NCBI GenBank assembly: GCA_903906515.1
Contig: CAIVKO010000004.1
Coordinates: 1 to 64,000, forward strand
Source of the DNA: Akkermansiaceae bacterium
GTDB taxonomy: Bacteria > Verrucomicrobiota > Verrucomicrobiia > Verrucomicrobiales > Akkermansiaceae
Length of the DNA stretch: 64,000 nucleotides
Direction of reading: 5' to 3'
The first letter of the stretch is position 1; every line of letters begins with the position of its first letter. Below are positions 18,342-27,689 of the stretch, piece after piece. Both the position numbers and the translations under genes were made by a program. The notes below the pieces were generated by a model that was given only the letters and a program-made list of their open reading frames with translations, did no database searches and was not told where the DNA came from.

Positions 18342-19102
18342 CTTCCGGCACCAACAAGAAACACTGCGGATTCACACTCATCGAACTGATGTGTTCGATG
18401 GCCGTCGGCTCGATCATCCTGCTGCTGGCCACCTCCATGCTCGGATCCTCCAGCGATAGTTACGAACGCATCGGCGGCGGCGTGGCCAGCGAACGCGATG
18501 CCCGCGCGCTGATAACCCAACTCACCTCCGACCTCTCCACCACGCATTTCCACAAGGATGAAGTCATCGAGAAATCCACCGCACCATGGCCTACCGACCG
18601 CCTGGGCTTTCTCTGCCTCCAACCCGCCCATGCCCAGTCCGACACCGGTCGCCTCGGCGACCTCTGTGCGGTGAGTTATTACATCAAGGATCTAACCATA
18701 AACGGCAAGACCGTCCGTTGCCTGATGCGCGGATTCCGGGAAAGCTCGGACACGTTCAACTCGCTTGAGGCCGACAATGTGTCATCGCTATTCACCGAGC
18801 AGCCGAACATCGACGAACCTGTCGCTTTCGGCGTCGTTTCCTGGCAGGTCCTGCCGAAAGCACGCGACGCCTCCGGCAAATGGATCGACTGGGTGAAAAA
18901 CACCACCACCGGCCCCGAAGCGCTCGATGTCCGTCTCGTCCTGGCACGCCGCGGACTCATCGACAAACTCAAGCAGACTGCGGACTGGGACGGCAATGGA
19001 ACATCCGGAATATTGTTAGGCTCGCCCGCGGAGCCAGACCGCAACAAGAACCTCGAAGTTTATGCAACCTTGATTCGTTTTGGAAATCATGAAGCCCCTT
19101 GA
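18338..19102 (+). CDS. Verru_Chthon cassette protein C (GspJ-like pseudopilin)
   Basis: 254 residues. A canonical prepilin signal CGFTLIELMCSMAVGSIILL begins at residue 8. The following part has the acidic, beta-rich body of GspJ-like proteins (TQLTSDLSTTHFH, RLGFLCLQPA, LCAVSYYIKD) and VRLVLARRGL near the end. Start ATG overlaps the stop of B, and its own end overlaps the beginning of A, so all four are read from one message. Confidence 0.86.
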   Translation: MTSGTNKKHCGFTLIELMCSMAVGSIILLLATSMLGSSSDSYERIGGGVASERDARALITQLTSDLSTTHFHKDEVIEKSTAPWPTDRLGFLCLQPAHAQSDTGRLGDLCAVSYYIKDLTINGKTVRCLMRGFRESSDTFNSLEADNVSSLFTEQPNIDEPVAFGVVSWQVLPKARDASGKWIDWVKNTTTGPEALDVRLVLARRGLIDKLKQTADWDGNGTSGILLGSPAEPDRNKNLEVYATLIRFGNHEAP

Positions 19103-22028
19103 ATCCGTCCGTCAGCGGAATTTTACGGCGGGTTTCACGCTGCCTGCCATCCTGATCATCATGGGAGCTCTTCTCATCCTTGCGATTGGCGCCCTACTGG
19201 TCACAAGCATCGAGCGTAACACCGCACGTTCCTTCGTGGACAGCGAACGCGCCGATCTAGCCGCACGCGCCGGATTGGAAAATATCCGTGGCATCCTCAA
19301 CACGGAGGCTGCCAACGATGATTTCATCATCCTGCATTCGTCCCTTGTGAATCCCATCGTGGAGAATCGGGACAAGGCTCCTCACTTGTTCCTCTCCCGC
19401 GGCAAGTCCACCGCAACCGGATATTCCTTCCGCTACATCCCGCTCTTCAGCAACCTAACACAACCTGATCCGGATGCCTCTCTCTCACCACCGAAGGTCG
19501 AACCGCTTGTCGGTGCCAACGACAGGGAATGGTTTGAGTTCACCACACTTCCCTATCAGGACAAGGTGCGCGCCGCATGGCTGCCGATCGAAGACGATAA
19601 AGGCCGCACCGTCGCACGTTACGCATACTGGGTGGAGGATCTGCAGGGAAAAATCGACCCGAAAATCGCAGGCAATGAAAAAGGCCCGGGAATCACCCAC
19701 ACGCGTCTGGCATGGCCGTTTCCCGCGCCCGGTTTGAATCCACTAACAGACACCGGAGCACACCAACTCGACCAGATTGCCTTGTATGCAGTGGATCCAT
19801 CCGCCACCGAGGACCAGCAGGGCACAGTGGGTAAGAAACTCATCAAGAACCGCAGCATGTTGGTTTCTCCGGATTCCACGCTCGCGGCGGCAGGCGTCCC
19901 TACTCCGCTCGCTCGGGATGCCACTGGCCACCTCACGGATCCCAAAGCCCGTGCTGTCGAGGAGGCGCTGGCGACTGGACTCCAACCCTACAAGGAACAA
20001 CCGTTGGTCCCCTTCGCAGACGGAATCAACGCCTCTGCTGCCGGGAAACCCAAACTCAACCTGAACAAACTCTTGGCCATCGGTGGCGATCCGGCGGTCC
20101 ATGAAATGGCCGCATTCATCAGGAATACCCTGCCCAAGTTTGATGACCGCAAGGGCGGATTCCCGGACAAGTATATCGAGACCCTGGCCGCAAATGCCCT
20201 CGATTATGCCGATGCCGACGGCACTCCCACGTTATCCGATTCGGGATACCGCGGCCTCGACGCTTACCCGCTCGTCAGCGAGTTTCTCATGCGTTTCCGC
20301 TGGGAAAACATCCTCGATGAAAACGGCAGGAAATATCTCATCCTCACGGCGTCCACCTATGTCGAACTCTGGAACATGACGGACAAACCGGCCACCGGCG
20401 ATGCCGAGGTCTCGTATGAAACGAAATACTACTTTCCGTTAGGTGCAAATCCTTCCGTCAGCCTGGACAACATGAGCGACGCCACGCCCAAACTCGTCGA
20501 GAGCGACGGCTACCGCTGGTTTCCGGCGATTCCCGTCAGCCTGCAACCCAATGAATATCACGTGTTCAACTGCGGCACCGTCACCTATAAGATCGATGCC
20601 GGACCATCTTCCATTTTCATTCCCAGCCCAATGGTGTTGGAGGGCGAAATGTATGGGACCTCAAAAGCAGGATACCATCTGAAGTGGAACGGAAAAATCA
20701 TCGACCAATCGCGTGGCGGACTCCACCGCAACAACAGCAGCCTCAACTACCCGAAGAACACCGCCTCCCAGCCCAGCCAGCGCACGCGGGCAACCATCCC
20801 ATCCCACTCCCAAACCCGTGGCGTCAACAAATACATCAATAACATGGGCGATTGCCGGATGTCATTCTACAACCTGGCCCCGCAGGATGCCAATGTCTAT
20901 CCGGATAATTACAGCCCCAACCGCCGCAACATCCGGTGGGGCACGATCTACAACGCCGACGTCGCCACCAAAACCAAGCTCTACGGCCGGGTAATGCCAT
21001 CCGAATGGCCGGACGGAGGACATAACTCGTCCTATGAATCCAACTCGTTCTATACCACCGACGAGCGTGTCAATCCCGATGATGCCAGGTTTTTCCCGAG
21101 TGCTTCATCCATCCTCCGCAACCCGCCGGTGGAGGAAGCCCCGATGCGACTATCTAACATAGGTAGATTCTACAGCGCTACCGAACTCGGCCGCGTCTAT
21201 GATCCGATCATGTGGGAAAACGCCATACCCGCCGCTCCCAACCGGCCATGGGGTGATGTCACGTCCTCCAGCGTCTCCAACTCCGACTTCGGCGGTGGAA
21301 ACACTCTGCGTATCGGACGCCCCGAACACCCTCGCTTCGACCACACATCCATTCCCGGCCAGGAAGCCTGCCGATTGCTCGACCTATTTCATGCGGGCAT
21401 CGGATACTCGTCCATTAAGGCGAAACGCGAGGGTCCGGTTTCTCAGATCGAGGGCCATGTCAACCTCAACACCGCGAACCGCGACTCGCTCCGCGCTCTG
21501 GCCGTCGGCGCGCTGATGATGGATCCCAAAATGTCGATCCGCACATCCGAGAACCACGATACAACATCGCAGATGTCTCCCCCGGTGGCTCCATTCAAAC
21601 TCACCCCCGCGGAAATCAATACCGAGGCGAACCGGATCGCCGACGCGATCGTTCTAACCAGAAAATCCAAACCGTTCACCACTCCCTCATCCATCGCGGA
21701 GGTGCTGGATCCGGATGGAAAACCGGTGTTCGGCAACAAGGACCTGCTTCCAGACAACAAGGGTTCCATGGTCCACCTCTCTGACTCCGCCGCAGAGGAA
21801 ATTTTTGCGCGGGTCTATGAGTCATCCACCGTCCGTTCGAGAAATTTCCGCATCTGGGTGGTTGGCCAAGCCATCACTCCCACCACGTCCACCACCGCCA
21901 AACCGGAAGTGCTGGCCGAGGTCCGCCGGGTGTTCACGGTTTTCGCGGACCCGGGCGAACGCGCGTCCGATGGCTCGATTGATCCCCAGAAATCCAAACT
22001 GAAGATTCTTCATGAAAATCAATTCTAA
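19089..22028 (+). CDS. Verru_Chthon cassette protein A (large GspK-like pseudopilin)
   Basis: 979 residues. The signal TAGFTLPAILIIMGALLILA resembles a prepilin leader with Pro-Ala in place of the usual Ile-Glu, as in GspK-type tip pseudopilins. Next comes DLAARAGLENIRGIL. Later parts contain LNLNKLLAIGG and a helix-hairpin-like GHVNLNTANRDSLRAL (about 797-812), the repeated feature of GspK proteins. Its large size is normal for the cassette A protein. The frame begins at a TTG (19080); I chose the ATG at 19089. It overlaps the next gene by 17 bases. Likely role: tip of a pseudopilus of unknown cargo. Confidence 0.88.
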   Translation: MKPLESVRQRNFTAGFTLPAILIIMGALLILAIGALLVTSIERNTARSFVDSERADLAARAGLENIRGILNTEAANDDFIILHSSLVNPIVENRDKAPHLFLSRGKSTATGYSFRYIPLFSNLTQPDPDASLSPPKVEPLVGANDREWFEFTTLPYQDKVRAAWLPIEDDKGRTVARYAYWVEDLQGKIDPKIAGNEKGPGITHTRLAWPFPAPGLNPLTDTGAHQLDQIALYAVDPSATEDQQGTVGKKLIKNRSMLVSPDSTLAAAGVPTPLARDATGHLTDPKARAVEEALATGLQPYKEQPLVPFADGINASAAGKPKLNLNKLLAIGGDPAVHEMAAFIRNTLPKFDDRKGGFPDKYIETLAANALDYADADGTPTLSDSGYRGLDAYPLVSEFLMRFRWENILDENGRKYLILTASTYVELWNMTDKPATGDAEVSYETKYYFPLGANPSVSLDNMSDATPKLVESDGYRWFPAIPVSLQPNEYHVFNCGTVTYKIDAGPSSIFIPSPMVLEGEMYGTSKAGYHLKWNGKIIDQSRGGLHRNNSSLNYPKNTASQPSQRTRATIPSHSQTRGVNKYINNMGDCRMSFYNLAPQDANVYPDNYSPNRRNIRWGTIYNADVATKTKLYGRVMPSEWPDGGHNSSYESNSFYTTDERVNPDDARFFPSASSILRNPPVEEAPMRLSNIGRFYSATELGRVYDPIMWENAIPAAPNRPWGDVTSSSVSNSDFGGGNTLRIGRPEHPRFDHTSIPGQEACRLLDLFHAGIGYSSIKAKREGPVSQIEGHVNLNTANRDSLRALAVGALMMDPKMSIRTSENHDTTSQMSPPVAPFKLTPAEINTEANRIADAIVLTRKSKPFTTPSSIAEVLDPDGKPVFGNKDLLPDNKGSMVHLSDSAAEEIFARVYESSTVRSRNFRIWVVGQAITPTTSTTAKPEVLAEVRRVFTVFADPGERASDGSIDPQKSKLKILHENQF

Positions 22029-22704
22029 CATCATCATGATGACCGCATGGCTTGCGGCATCCTCGCTCTTTGCCGCGAGCGAGCGACAGGAAAAACCCGA
22101 GGTGGGATTCATCCGCATCGTCCACGCCGTGGCACCGGGCGAGGGGAAATTGAATATCATGGTTGATGGCGAGGACATCTTCCCCAAGGGCTACGATCTC
22201 GGCCAACGCACCGGTGGCTTCGGTATCAAGGCCGGAGTCCACATGATAGCCCTCAAGAAGGAGGGCGTGGAGTCAAGACCCACCCAGGTGACATTGAAGG
22301 ACGATGAAACCCTCACCCTGATCGGTTTCGCCGAGAAAGAGCCAAAAAAAAAGGAAGGCGACCCACCTGTTTGGAAAACCCGGATCCTCCGACTCAAACA
22401 AAGCGAACCCGAACACGGATTCCGCATGACCTTGGTCTCAGCGTGCGATCAGGATGAAGTGACCGTAAAGACCGTAGTGCAGGGAAAAAAATCCATTGAA
22501 ACCGCGTCCGTGAAACGCCTCACCACCACCCTCATGGATCTCGGTCGCTCGCGACGCGAGGTGCTGGTCAAAGCCGGCGATGAAGTCATCACCACCATCT
22601 CACCCGAGGACCCCGGCAACTACGTGGTTGTTCTCTATCAGGGTGCTGATGGCAAAATTATGGCGCTTTCATTCTACGATCCCAAGTTCGTCATCGCCGG
22701 GTGA
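22012..22704 (+). CDS. Exported DUF4397-like protein
   Basis: 230 residues with a signal peptide (MKINSNIIMMTAWLAASSLFAA). The mature start GFIRIVHAVAPGEGKLNIMVDG matches the pattern of DUF4397 (RIVHASPDAPAVDVYVDG) and is followed by a beta-rich domain. It overlaps gene A of the pseudopilin cassette by 17 bases, so it is co-translated and is a reasonable candidate for a secreted or surface partner of that system. That link is inference from position only. Confidence 0.7.
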   Translation: MKINSNIIMMTAWLAASSLFAASERQEKPEVGFIRIVHAVAPGEGKLNIMVDGEDIFPKGYDLGQRTGGFGIKAGVHMIALKKEGVESRPTQVTLKDDETLTLIGFAEKEPKKKEGDPPVWKTRILRLKQSEPEHGFRMTLVSACDQDEVTVKTVVQGKKSIETASVKRLTTTLMDLGRSRREVLVKAGDEVITTISPEDPGNYVVVLYQGADGKIMALSFYDPKFVIAG

Positions 22705-22785
22705 TTTTCCAAAAGAAAGGTTGTAATTCATCACGGTCGACCTTTGGATCGATCACCGAGTGTTTACAACCTCATCATCCGTGAA

Positions 22786-23634
22786 ATGATCCCATCGGAA
22801 AACCGTTGTTCGTTTCCCCGAGAACCCGTGAATGCATGCGGAGTTCGCCTGCTGACGATGTGGCGGGTGAGGGCGGGAGCGGAATACCGCAGGGTATCCG
22901 CCCGCTCGCGGCACGATTCCCAAGCGCTGCTGGGACAGGCGGGAAAAAACATTGTGGCGGTCAGGACAGACGCCGGCGAAGGAGTGATCGTAGCCAAGGG
23001 CCGACGCCACCTGCTCCGGCGGGGATCGCTGCTGCTCTTTGATTTTCCTTCATTAGAGGAATACCAAACTCTCGGTGCACGCTGGGATTTCTGGTGGGTC
23101 GAACTGGTGGCGCAGGAACCGCTTCATTTACCGACGCACCAAGTGTGGGAGGTCCCGATGCTCAAGGGTGAAAATTTGCGATGCGAGGAAGTATTCTCCA
23201 AACTGAGCGCCGAGCGGATCGAAACCCGCTGCCTTGCCGCCGCGACCTGGCAGGCATTGTTCTTCGGATGGTGCGACATGATCAATACCGCCAGGCATGC
23301 CAATTCCCGTGACGAGACTGGCGTCCACTTGTTGCTGGAGGCGTTGAAACGTGAACCCTCACTGCCATGGACATTCGAAGACATGGCTTCGGCCAGCGGG
23401 ATGAGCCCTACCGCCATGCGGGCGGCATGCCACAAAGTGTTGGGCAAGACACCGGCCCGGATCCGGAACCAACTCAAACTTTGCCACGCCTATGAACACC
23501 TGCGGCGCGGCGACCTCAACGTGGCCGAAGTCGCGGAATCACTCGGATTCTGCGACCCGTTCCACTTCAGCAAGGCATTCAAAAAAGAATTTGGTTACAG
23601 CCCGTCCGCCATCCAACGGCATCCCACCATGTGA
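22786..23634 (+). CDS. AraC-family transcriptional regulator
   Basis: 282 residues. The N-terminal 170 residues form a cupin-like sensor domain (RRGSLLLFDFPSLEEYQ, WWVELVAQEPLHLP). The C-terminal 100 residues hold the two AraC helix-turn-helix motifs: EDMASASGMSPTAMRAAC and VAEVAESLGFCDPFHFSKAF, followed by FKKEFGYSPSAIQR. It probably senses a small ligand, likely a sugar. Start is uncertain: ATG at 22786 is used, but TTG at 22744 or GTG at 22762 are possible. Its target is not obvious; the catabolic operon at 27690 is the nearest metabolic candidate. Confidence 0.88.
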   Translation: MIPSENRCSFPREPVNACGVRLLTMWRVRAGAEYRRVSARSRHDSQALLGQAGKNIVAVRTDAGEGVIVAKGRRHLLRRGSLLLFDFPSLEEYQTLGARWDFWWVELVAQEPLHLPTHQVWEVPMLKGENLRCEEVFSKLSAERIETRCLAAATWQALFFGWCDMINTARHANSRDETGVHLLLEALKREPSLPWTFEDMASASGMSPTAMRAACHKVLGKTPARIRNQLKLCHAYEHLRRGDLNVAEVAESLGFCDPFHFSKAFKKEFGYSPSAIQRHPTM

Positions 23635-23646
23635 TGGCAAAGAGGA

Positions 23647-25254
23647 CTACGGCAGCAAGGGCAACCCAAGCTCCTTCAGGAATTGGTTGTGCTTGCTGGT
23701 CGCGGTGCGGATCGACTTTTCAAGGCCCACGAGTTTTTGGTGGTTACCAGCAAGGTCGATCTCCTTATCCGACACCGCCGTACTGATGTAGCGGGAGATA
23801 TTGAGGTTGAAGTCGTTCTTCGCGATCTCCTCCATCCCCACGCGGCGGGAGTAGCGGGTCTCCTCCTTGCGAAACTGATAGGTGTCGATGATTTTTGAAA
23901 TGTGCTCCTGCGTGAGTTGGTTCTGACGCTTGCCTTTCACGAAGTGCTCGGCGGCGTTGATGAAGAGAACGTCGTCGGGCTTCTTGCACTTCTTGAGCAC
24001 GAGGATGCAGACGGGGATGCCGGTGGAATAGAAGAGATTGGCGGGCAGGCCGATGACGGTGTCGATGTGGCCGTCCTTGAGCAACTTGGTGCGGATGCGT
24101 TCCTCGGCTCCGCCACGGAAAAGAACGCCGTGGGGCAGGATGATGGCCATGACGCCTTCATCTTTGAGGAAGTGGAAACCGTGGAGCAGGAAGGCAAAGT
24201 CGGCGGCGGACTTGGGGGCGAGGCCGTGGTTTTTGAAACGCACGTCATCGCCCATGGCGTCGGTGGGTTCCCAGCGGTAGCTGAAGGGCGGATTGGCGAC
24301 GATGGCGTCGAAGCTGGGTTTCTTCGCCGGGTTCAACTCACGCTGCATGTCCCACTCGTTAGTTAGGGTGTCGCCGTGGAAGATTTCGAACTCGGTGTCC
24401 TTCACCCCGTGCAGCAGCATGTTCATGCGGGCCAGGTTGTAGGTGGTGATGTTCTTTTCCTGTCCGTAGATCTTGCCGATGCCTTGCGGCCCCATGCGTT
24501 TGCGCACGTTGAGCAGCAGGGAGCCGGAGCCGCAGGCAAAGTCCAGCACGCTTTCCAGCCGTTTCTTCGGCCCGGTTTTCGGTTCCTGGCTGTCCAGCGT
24601 GACGATGGTGGAGAGGATGTCGGAAATCTGCTGCGGGGTGTAGAACTCGCCCGCCTTCTTGCCCGACCCGGCGGCAAACTGGCCGATCAGGTATTCATAG
24701 GCATCGCCCAGCGCGTCGATGTTGGTGGAAAACTCGTTCAGCCCCTCGGCGATCTTCTGGATGATGGTGCAGAGCTTGGCGTTGCGGTCGGCGTAGGTCT
24801 TGCCGAGTTTGGGAGAGGCCAGATCGATCTCGGAAAACAGGCCGTCAAACGTGCTCTCGAAGGACTCGTCTTGAATGTATTTGAAACCGGCCTGCAGAGT
24901 GTTCAGCAGCTCGCCATTCTGGGTGCGGGCCATGCCGGCGATACTGTTCCAGAGGTGCGGTGGCTGGATGACGTAATGCACCTTGCGGCGCATCTGTTTC
25001 TCGAAGGTTGGGATGTCCTTACGGTTGTTCTTATACCAAGACGCCAGTGGAACGCTGCGATCATCCGCGCCGAGCTTGGGATAATCTTTCCCCAGTTCCT
25101 TCTTAGCCGCCGTCTCGTAGTTATCCGAGAGGTAGCGCAGGAAGAGGAAGGACAGCATGTAGTCGCGGAAATCGTCCGCATCCATCGCCCCACGCAGTTG
25201 GTCGGCGATGCCCCAGAGGGTGGAGCCTAGTTTCTTTTGGTTGGTGTCGGTCAT
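23647..25254 (-). CDS. hsdM: Type I restriction-modification methyltransferase subunit HsdM
   Basis: 535 residues. An N-terminal helical HsdM_N domain (about 8-150) precedes the N6-adenine methyltransferase domain. There the AdoMet motif I reads VLDFACGSGSLLL, the motif X region GEFYTPQQISDIL, and the catalytic motif IV NPPFSYRW. The protein looks intact and of normal length. HsdM needs a specificity subunit HsdS to select DNA; none lies between 23.6 and 27.4 kb. The start overlaps the rhuM stop by ATGA. Without HsdS it may be inactive or pair with an HsdS encoded elsewhere. Confidence 0.95.
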   Translation of the reverse strand: MTDTNQKKLGSTLWGIADQLRGAMDADDFRDYMLSFLFLRYLSDNYETAAKKELGKDYPKLGADDRSVPLASWYKNNRKDIPTFEKQMRRKVHYVIQPPHLWNSIAGMARTQNGELLNTLQAGFKYIQDESFESTFDGLFSEIDLASPKLGKTYADRNAKLCTIIQKIAEGLNEFSTNIDALGDAYEYLIGQFAAGSGKKAGEFYTPQQISDILSTIVTLDSQEPKTGPKKRLESVLDFACGSGSLLLNVRKRMGPQGIGKIYGQEKNITTYNLARMNMLLHGVKDTEFEIFHGDTLTNEWDMQRELNPAKKPSFDAIVANPPFSYRWEPTDAMGDDVRFKNHGLAPKSAADFAFLLHGFHFLKDEGVMAIILPHGVLFRGGAEERIRTKLLKDGHIDTVIGLPANLFYSTGIPVCILVLKKCKKPDDVLFINAAEHFVKGKRQNQLTQEHISKIIDTYQFRKEETRYSRRVGMEEIAKNDFNLNISRYISTAVSDKEIDLAGNHQKLVGLEKSIRTATSKHNQFLKELGLPLLP

Positions 25255-26252
25255 TTTTTTGGGCGACGTTTGATTTTGGTTTCGAGCGCTCTGAGGTCGG
25301 CCTCGTCCTCTTGATCGGCTGCCTGCGCTTCCTGGTTTTTTCGGCGCTGATCGTAGTCGAGATAGAGGGCGCTGGTCTTGTTCTCCATCTGTTCATGGCT
25401 GATGGCCCCCGCATGGGTCAGCAGCGGGAAGCCGTTGGAGGTGATGATCTGGTCCACGTTTGCCTTCCAGAAGCTCATGCGTGTCTCCTGCTTGCTCTTC
25501 GCTCGCAGCTCGGCGGTTTCCAGGAAGATGACCACGAGGCGGTTCAGGGTGTCTATCTCGTCTTCGGTGAGATAGTTTTTAGCGACGACGATGTCCGCCT
25601 TGCGCACCTTTTCGCCCTTCCAGGCGAGCAAGCCGAAATGCGGATCGGCGGGATTCGCCCGGGCGGTGATGAGTTCGGCGGCGGTTTTCCGCGTCACAGC
25701 GAAAATCAGCAGGTTCTGCACCGTGGCGAAGAAGACCTGTGTGGCCTTGTCCGTCTTGTCGTAGTCGCTGCTCAGGGCAAAGAGGTCGCGCACTTTCTGG
25801 TAAAAGCGCTTCTCGGAGGCCCGGATGTCCCGGATGCGCTCCAGCATTTCATCGAAATAATCCGGACGGCCATCCGGATTCTTCAGCCGCTCGTCGTCCA
25901 TCACGAAGCCCTTGAGCAGGTATTCCTTCAGGATAGTGGAGGCCCAGCGGCGGAACTGCACCCCACGAGGCGAGCGCACCCGGTAGCCCACGGCCAGAAT
26001 AGCGTCAAGGTTGTAGAGTTTGGTGGAGTAGGCCTTGCCGTCTGCTGCAGTTGTCAAGGATTCCTTGACAACTGAATCCTCGCTCAGCTCTCCGTCCTCG
26101 AAGACGTTCTTCAGGTGCAGGGAGATGTTCTGTTTGGTGGCGTCAAACAGTTCCGCCATTTCCAGCTGCGTCAGCCAGACGGTTTGCTCCTGCGCCCGCA
26201 GTTTGATCTGGCTGCGGCCGTCATCGGTGGTGTAGAGAATAAGGTCGTTCAT
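25251..26252 (-). CDS. rhuM: RhuM-family (virulence protein) DNA-binding protein
   Basis: 333 residues. The signature start is DLILYTTDDG, then TVWLTQLEMAELFDATKQNISLHLKNVFEDGEL, a phage-antirepressor-like winged helix, and LDAILAVGYRVRSPRGVQFRRWA. RhuM proteins often sit inside type I restriction loci; their role is unproven (possibly toxin-antitoxin-like). The ATG at 26252 starts the family domain; the frame reaches 26360 but that part is relic DNA. Its stop overlaps the hsdM start, so both are co-translated. Confidence 0.88.
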   Translation of the reverse strand: MNDLILYTTDDGRSQIKLRAQEQTVWLTQLEMAELFDATKQNISLHLKNVFEDGELSEDSVVKESLTTAADGKAYSTKLYNLDAILAVGYRVRSPRGVQFRRWASTILKEYLLKGFVMDDERLKNPDGRPDYFDEMLERIRDIRASEKRFYQKVRDLFALSSDYDKTDKATQVFFATVQNLLIFAVTRKTAAELITARANPADPHFGLLAWKGEKVRKADIVVAKNYLTEDEIDTLNRLVVIFLETAELRAKSKQETRMSFWKANVDQIITSNGFPLLTHAGAISHEQMENKTSALYLDYDQRRKNQEAQAADQEDEADLRALETKIKRRPKK

Positions 26253-26340
26253 GGGGTTGGTTGGGAGGCTTCGTGGTGGATCATTTTCGTGACGCCACGA
26301 AATTGATCCGCTTCGATTCGGCGGAACAAAAAAGCATAGG

Positions 26341-26433
26341 GTCACAGAAGTTGTCCGCATCCATCGCCCCGCGCAGTGGGTCGGCGATGCTCCAGAGGGT
26401 CTTGCCCTGTTTCTTTTGGTTGGTGTCGGTCAT
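26341..26433 (-). pseudogene. Relic of a second hsdM 5' end
   Basis: Read on the minus strand, 31 codons from ATG at 26433 give MTDTNQKKQGKTLWSIADPL and onward. This agrees with the start of the intact hsdM at 25254 in 25 of 31 residues by eye. After that the similarity stops at the rhuM upstream region. It is therefore the 5' scar of another hsdM copy, or a duplication caused by insertion of rhuM. Confidence 0.8.
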
Positions 26434-26490
26434 GGGGAGATCGTTCAGGGAAGGTTGGTGTGGGCGTATCGTTGTGCAGAATATCCACTA

Positions 26491-27378
26491 TTAATTTATA
26501 GTTTTCCACGGATGTCGAATTTCGGGAAACTCATTAGGAGACAAACATGCCTCACGCCATTTTTTTACGACTTCCGGAACGGGCAAGCTTCGCGAGCTGT
26601 AATGTGCCAAGAGTGCCGCTGCCAGAATAGATGAGACGCGCCTAACTTCCAGTTTCTCGTCAAATTTCAGATCTGAATTGTCGTTATCGTATGCCGTATC
26701 GGCAAGAAGTCTATCAAGCCGCCATTGGGTGGCTACCTCCAGGCCGCGGGAGTAACTTGCTGGCGAATTTTTCAGAATACGGACGATGATCCACAGCGCC
26801 GAGCTTATGGTAACGATGAAGAGCTGGAGGAAGCAGAGGAGCGTCTTGGAGTAGCCGTTGCCGGGATCATTCTTGTAATCGACGATCTGCTCCATCGCCC
26901 GGCGCGGGTTGATGGTGAGGGTTTTCAGCTCAACCTGGACGCAGGGCACGCCGTTGATGAGGATGATGACATCGTAACGGTGGTGGCTGTTGTCCGTGTT
27001 GATGCGGAGCTGGCTAATGACCTCGAAGGTGTTTTTGCACCAGTCCTTGATATTGACGAGGGTGTAATTCAGCGGCGTGCCGTCGTCGCGGGTGAATGCA
27101 TTGATTTGGCGGAGAGTCTTGGCGGCGGCGAAGACATCGGGGGTGATGATCTCGTCAAGCAGGCGGGCGAACTCGCCGTCGGTGAGGCGGACGCGGTTGA
27201 GGTCCTCGAACTTTTCACGGAAGTTTTTCTCCAATGACGCGCGGTCCGTGATGTCCGGGCGGTATTCGTATTTGAGTCGCTGGAGTCGGCCGATGAAACC
27301 ATACTCGATGTGGTCCTCCCGGACGACCGAGCCGTGGAGCTCGTTCGGCAGGTTGTAGGCGGACTTTGGAGGAGACAT
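26491..27378 (-). pseudogene. Truncated type I restriction subunit HsdR (nuclease domain only)
   Basis: 295 codons. Residues 1-189 are an HsdR N-terminal domain: EYGFIGRLQRLKYEYRPDI, the nuclease core RYDVIILINGVPCVQVELK (Asp136, Glu150, Lys152) and the QxxxY motif (Gln164, Tyr168). At about residue 190 similarity ends. The remaining 105 residues are unlike HsdR, with no helicase motifs, and the DNA there is AT richer. A normal HsdR has about 1000 residues, so the translocase is lost. Whether the remnant is translated as a free nuclease domain is not known. Confidence 0.82.
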
Positions 27379-27689
27379 CGATTTTTCGGGATAATGGTGC
27401 GCAGGTTCAGAGTGTGGGCGAGGGAAGGGATTTGGCCCGAGGTCGAGTTATCAGAGTTTGTTTCTCCATGCCAGCCCGAATGCTCCGGCTTGTCGAATGC
27501 CACTGAAAGTCACCATATCGAGGGAGATTAGGGTTTAAACCCATCAATCCGCGAATGGCCAGATGGCGAAAGGTTATCGCCGTGTTTCTCCCCGGCCTTA
27601 GCAGCAGAAAAACACATGAATTTTGATGAATCAGACATGGCTTTCCAGCCCCCGGGCCGCTAGCATCCGCGCTAAACCAACACCTTCAC
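27379..27689. other. Intergenic gap upstream of the sugar-acid operon
   Basis: 311 bases without a gene between the divergent hsdR remnant and the RraA gene. The only clear structure is a perfect 12-bp palindrome GGGTTTAAACCC (27531-27542), about 150 bases before the RraA start. It could be an operator, but no second copy was found. No confident promoter box or terminator is seen. Confidence 0.5.

Noticed and set aside
24376..25230. 284-codon plus-strand frame
   Set aside because: Lies wholly inside hsdM on the other strand, without motifs.
23647..27378. A complete, working type I restriction system
   Set aside because: No hsdS and no helicase part of hsdR are present.
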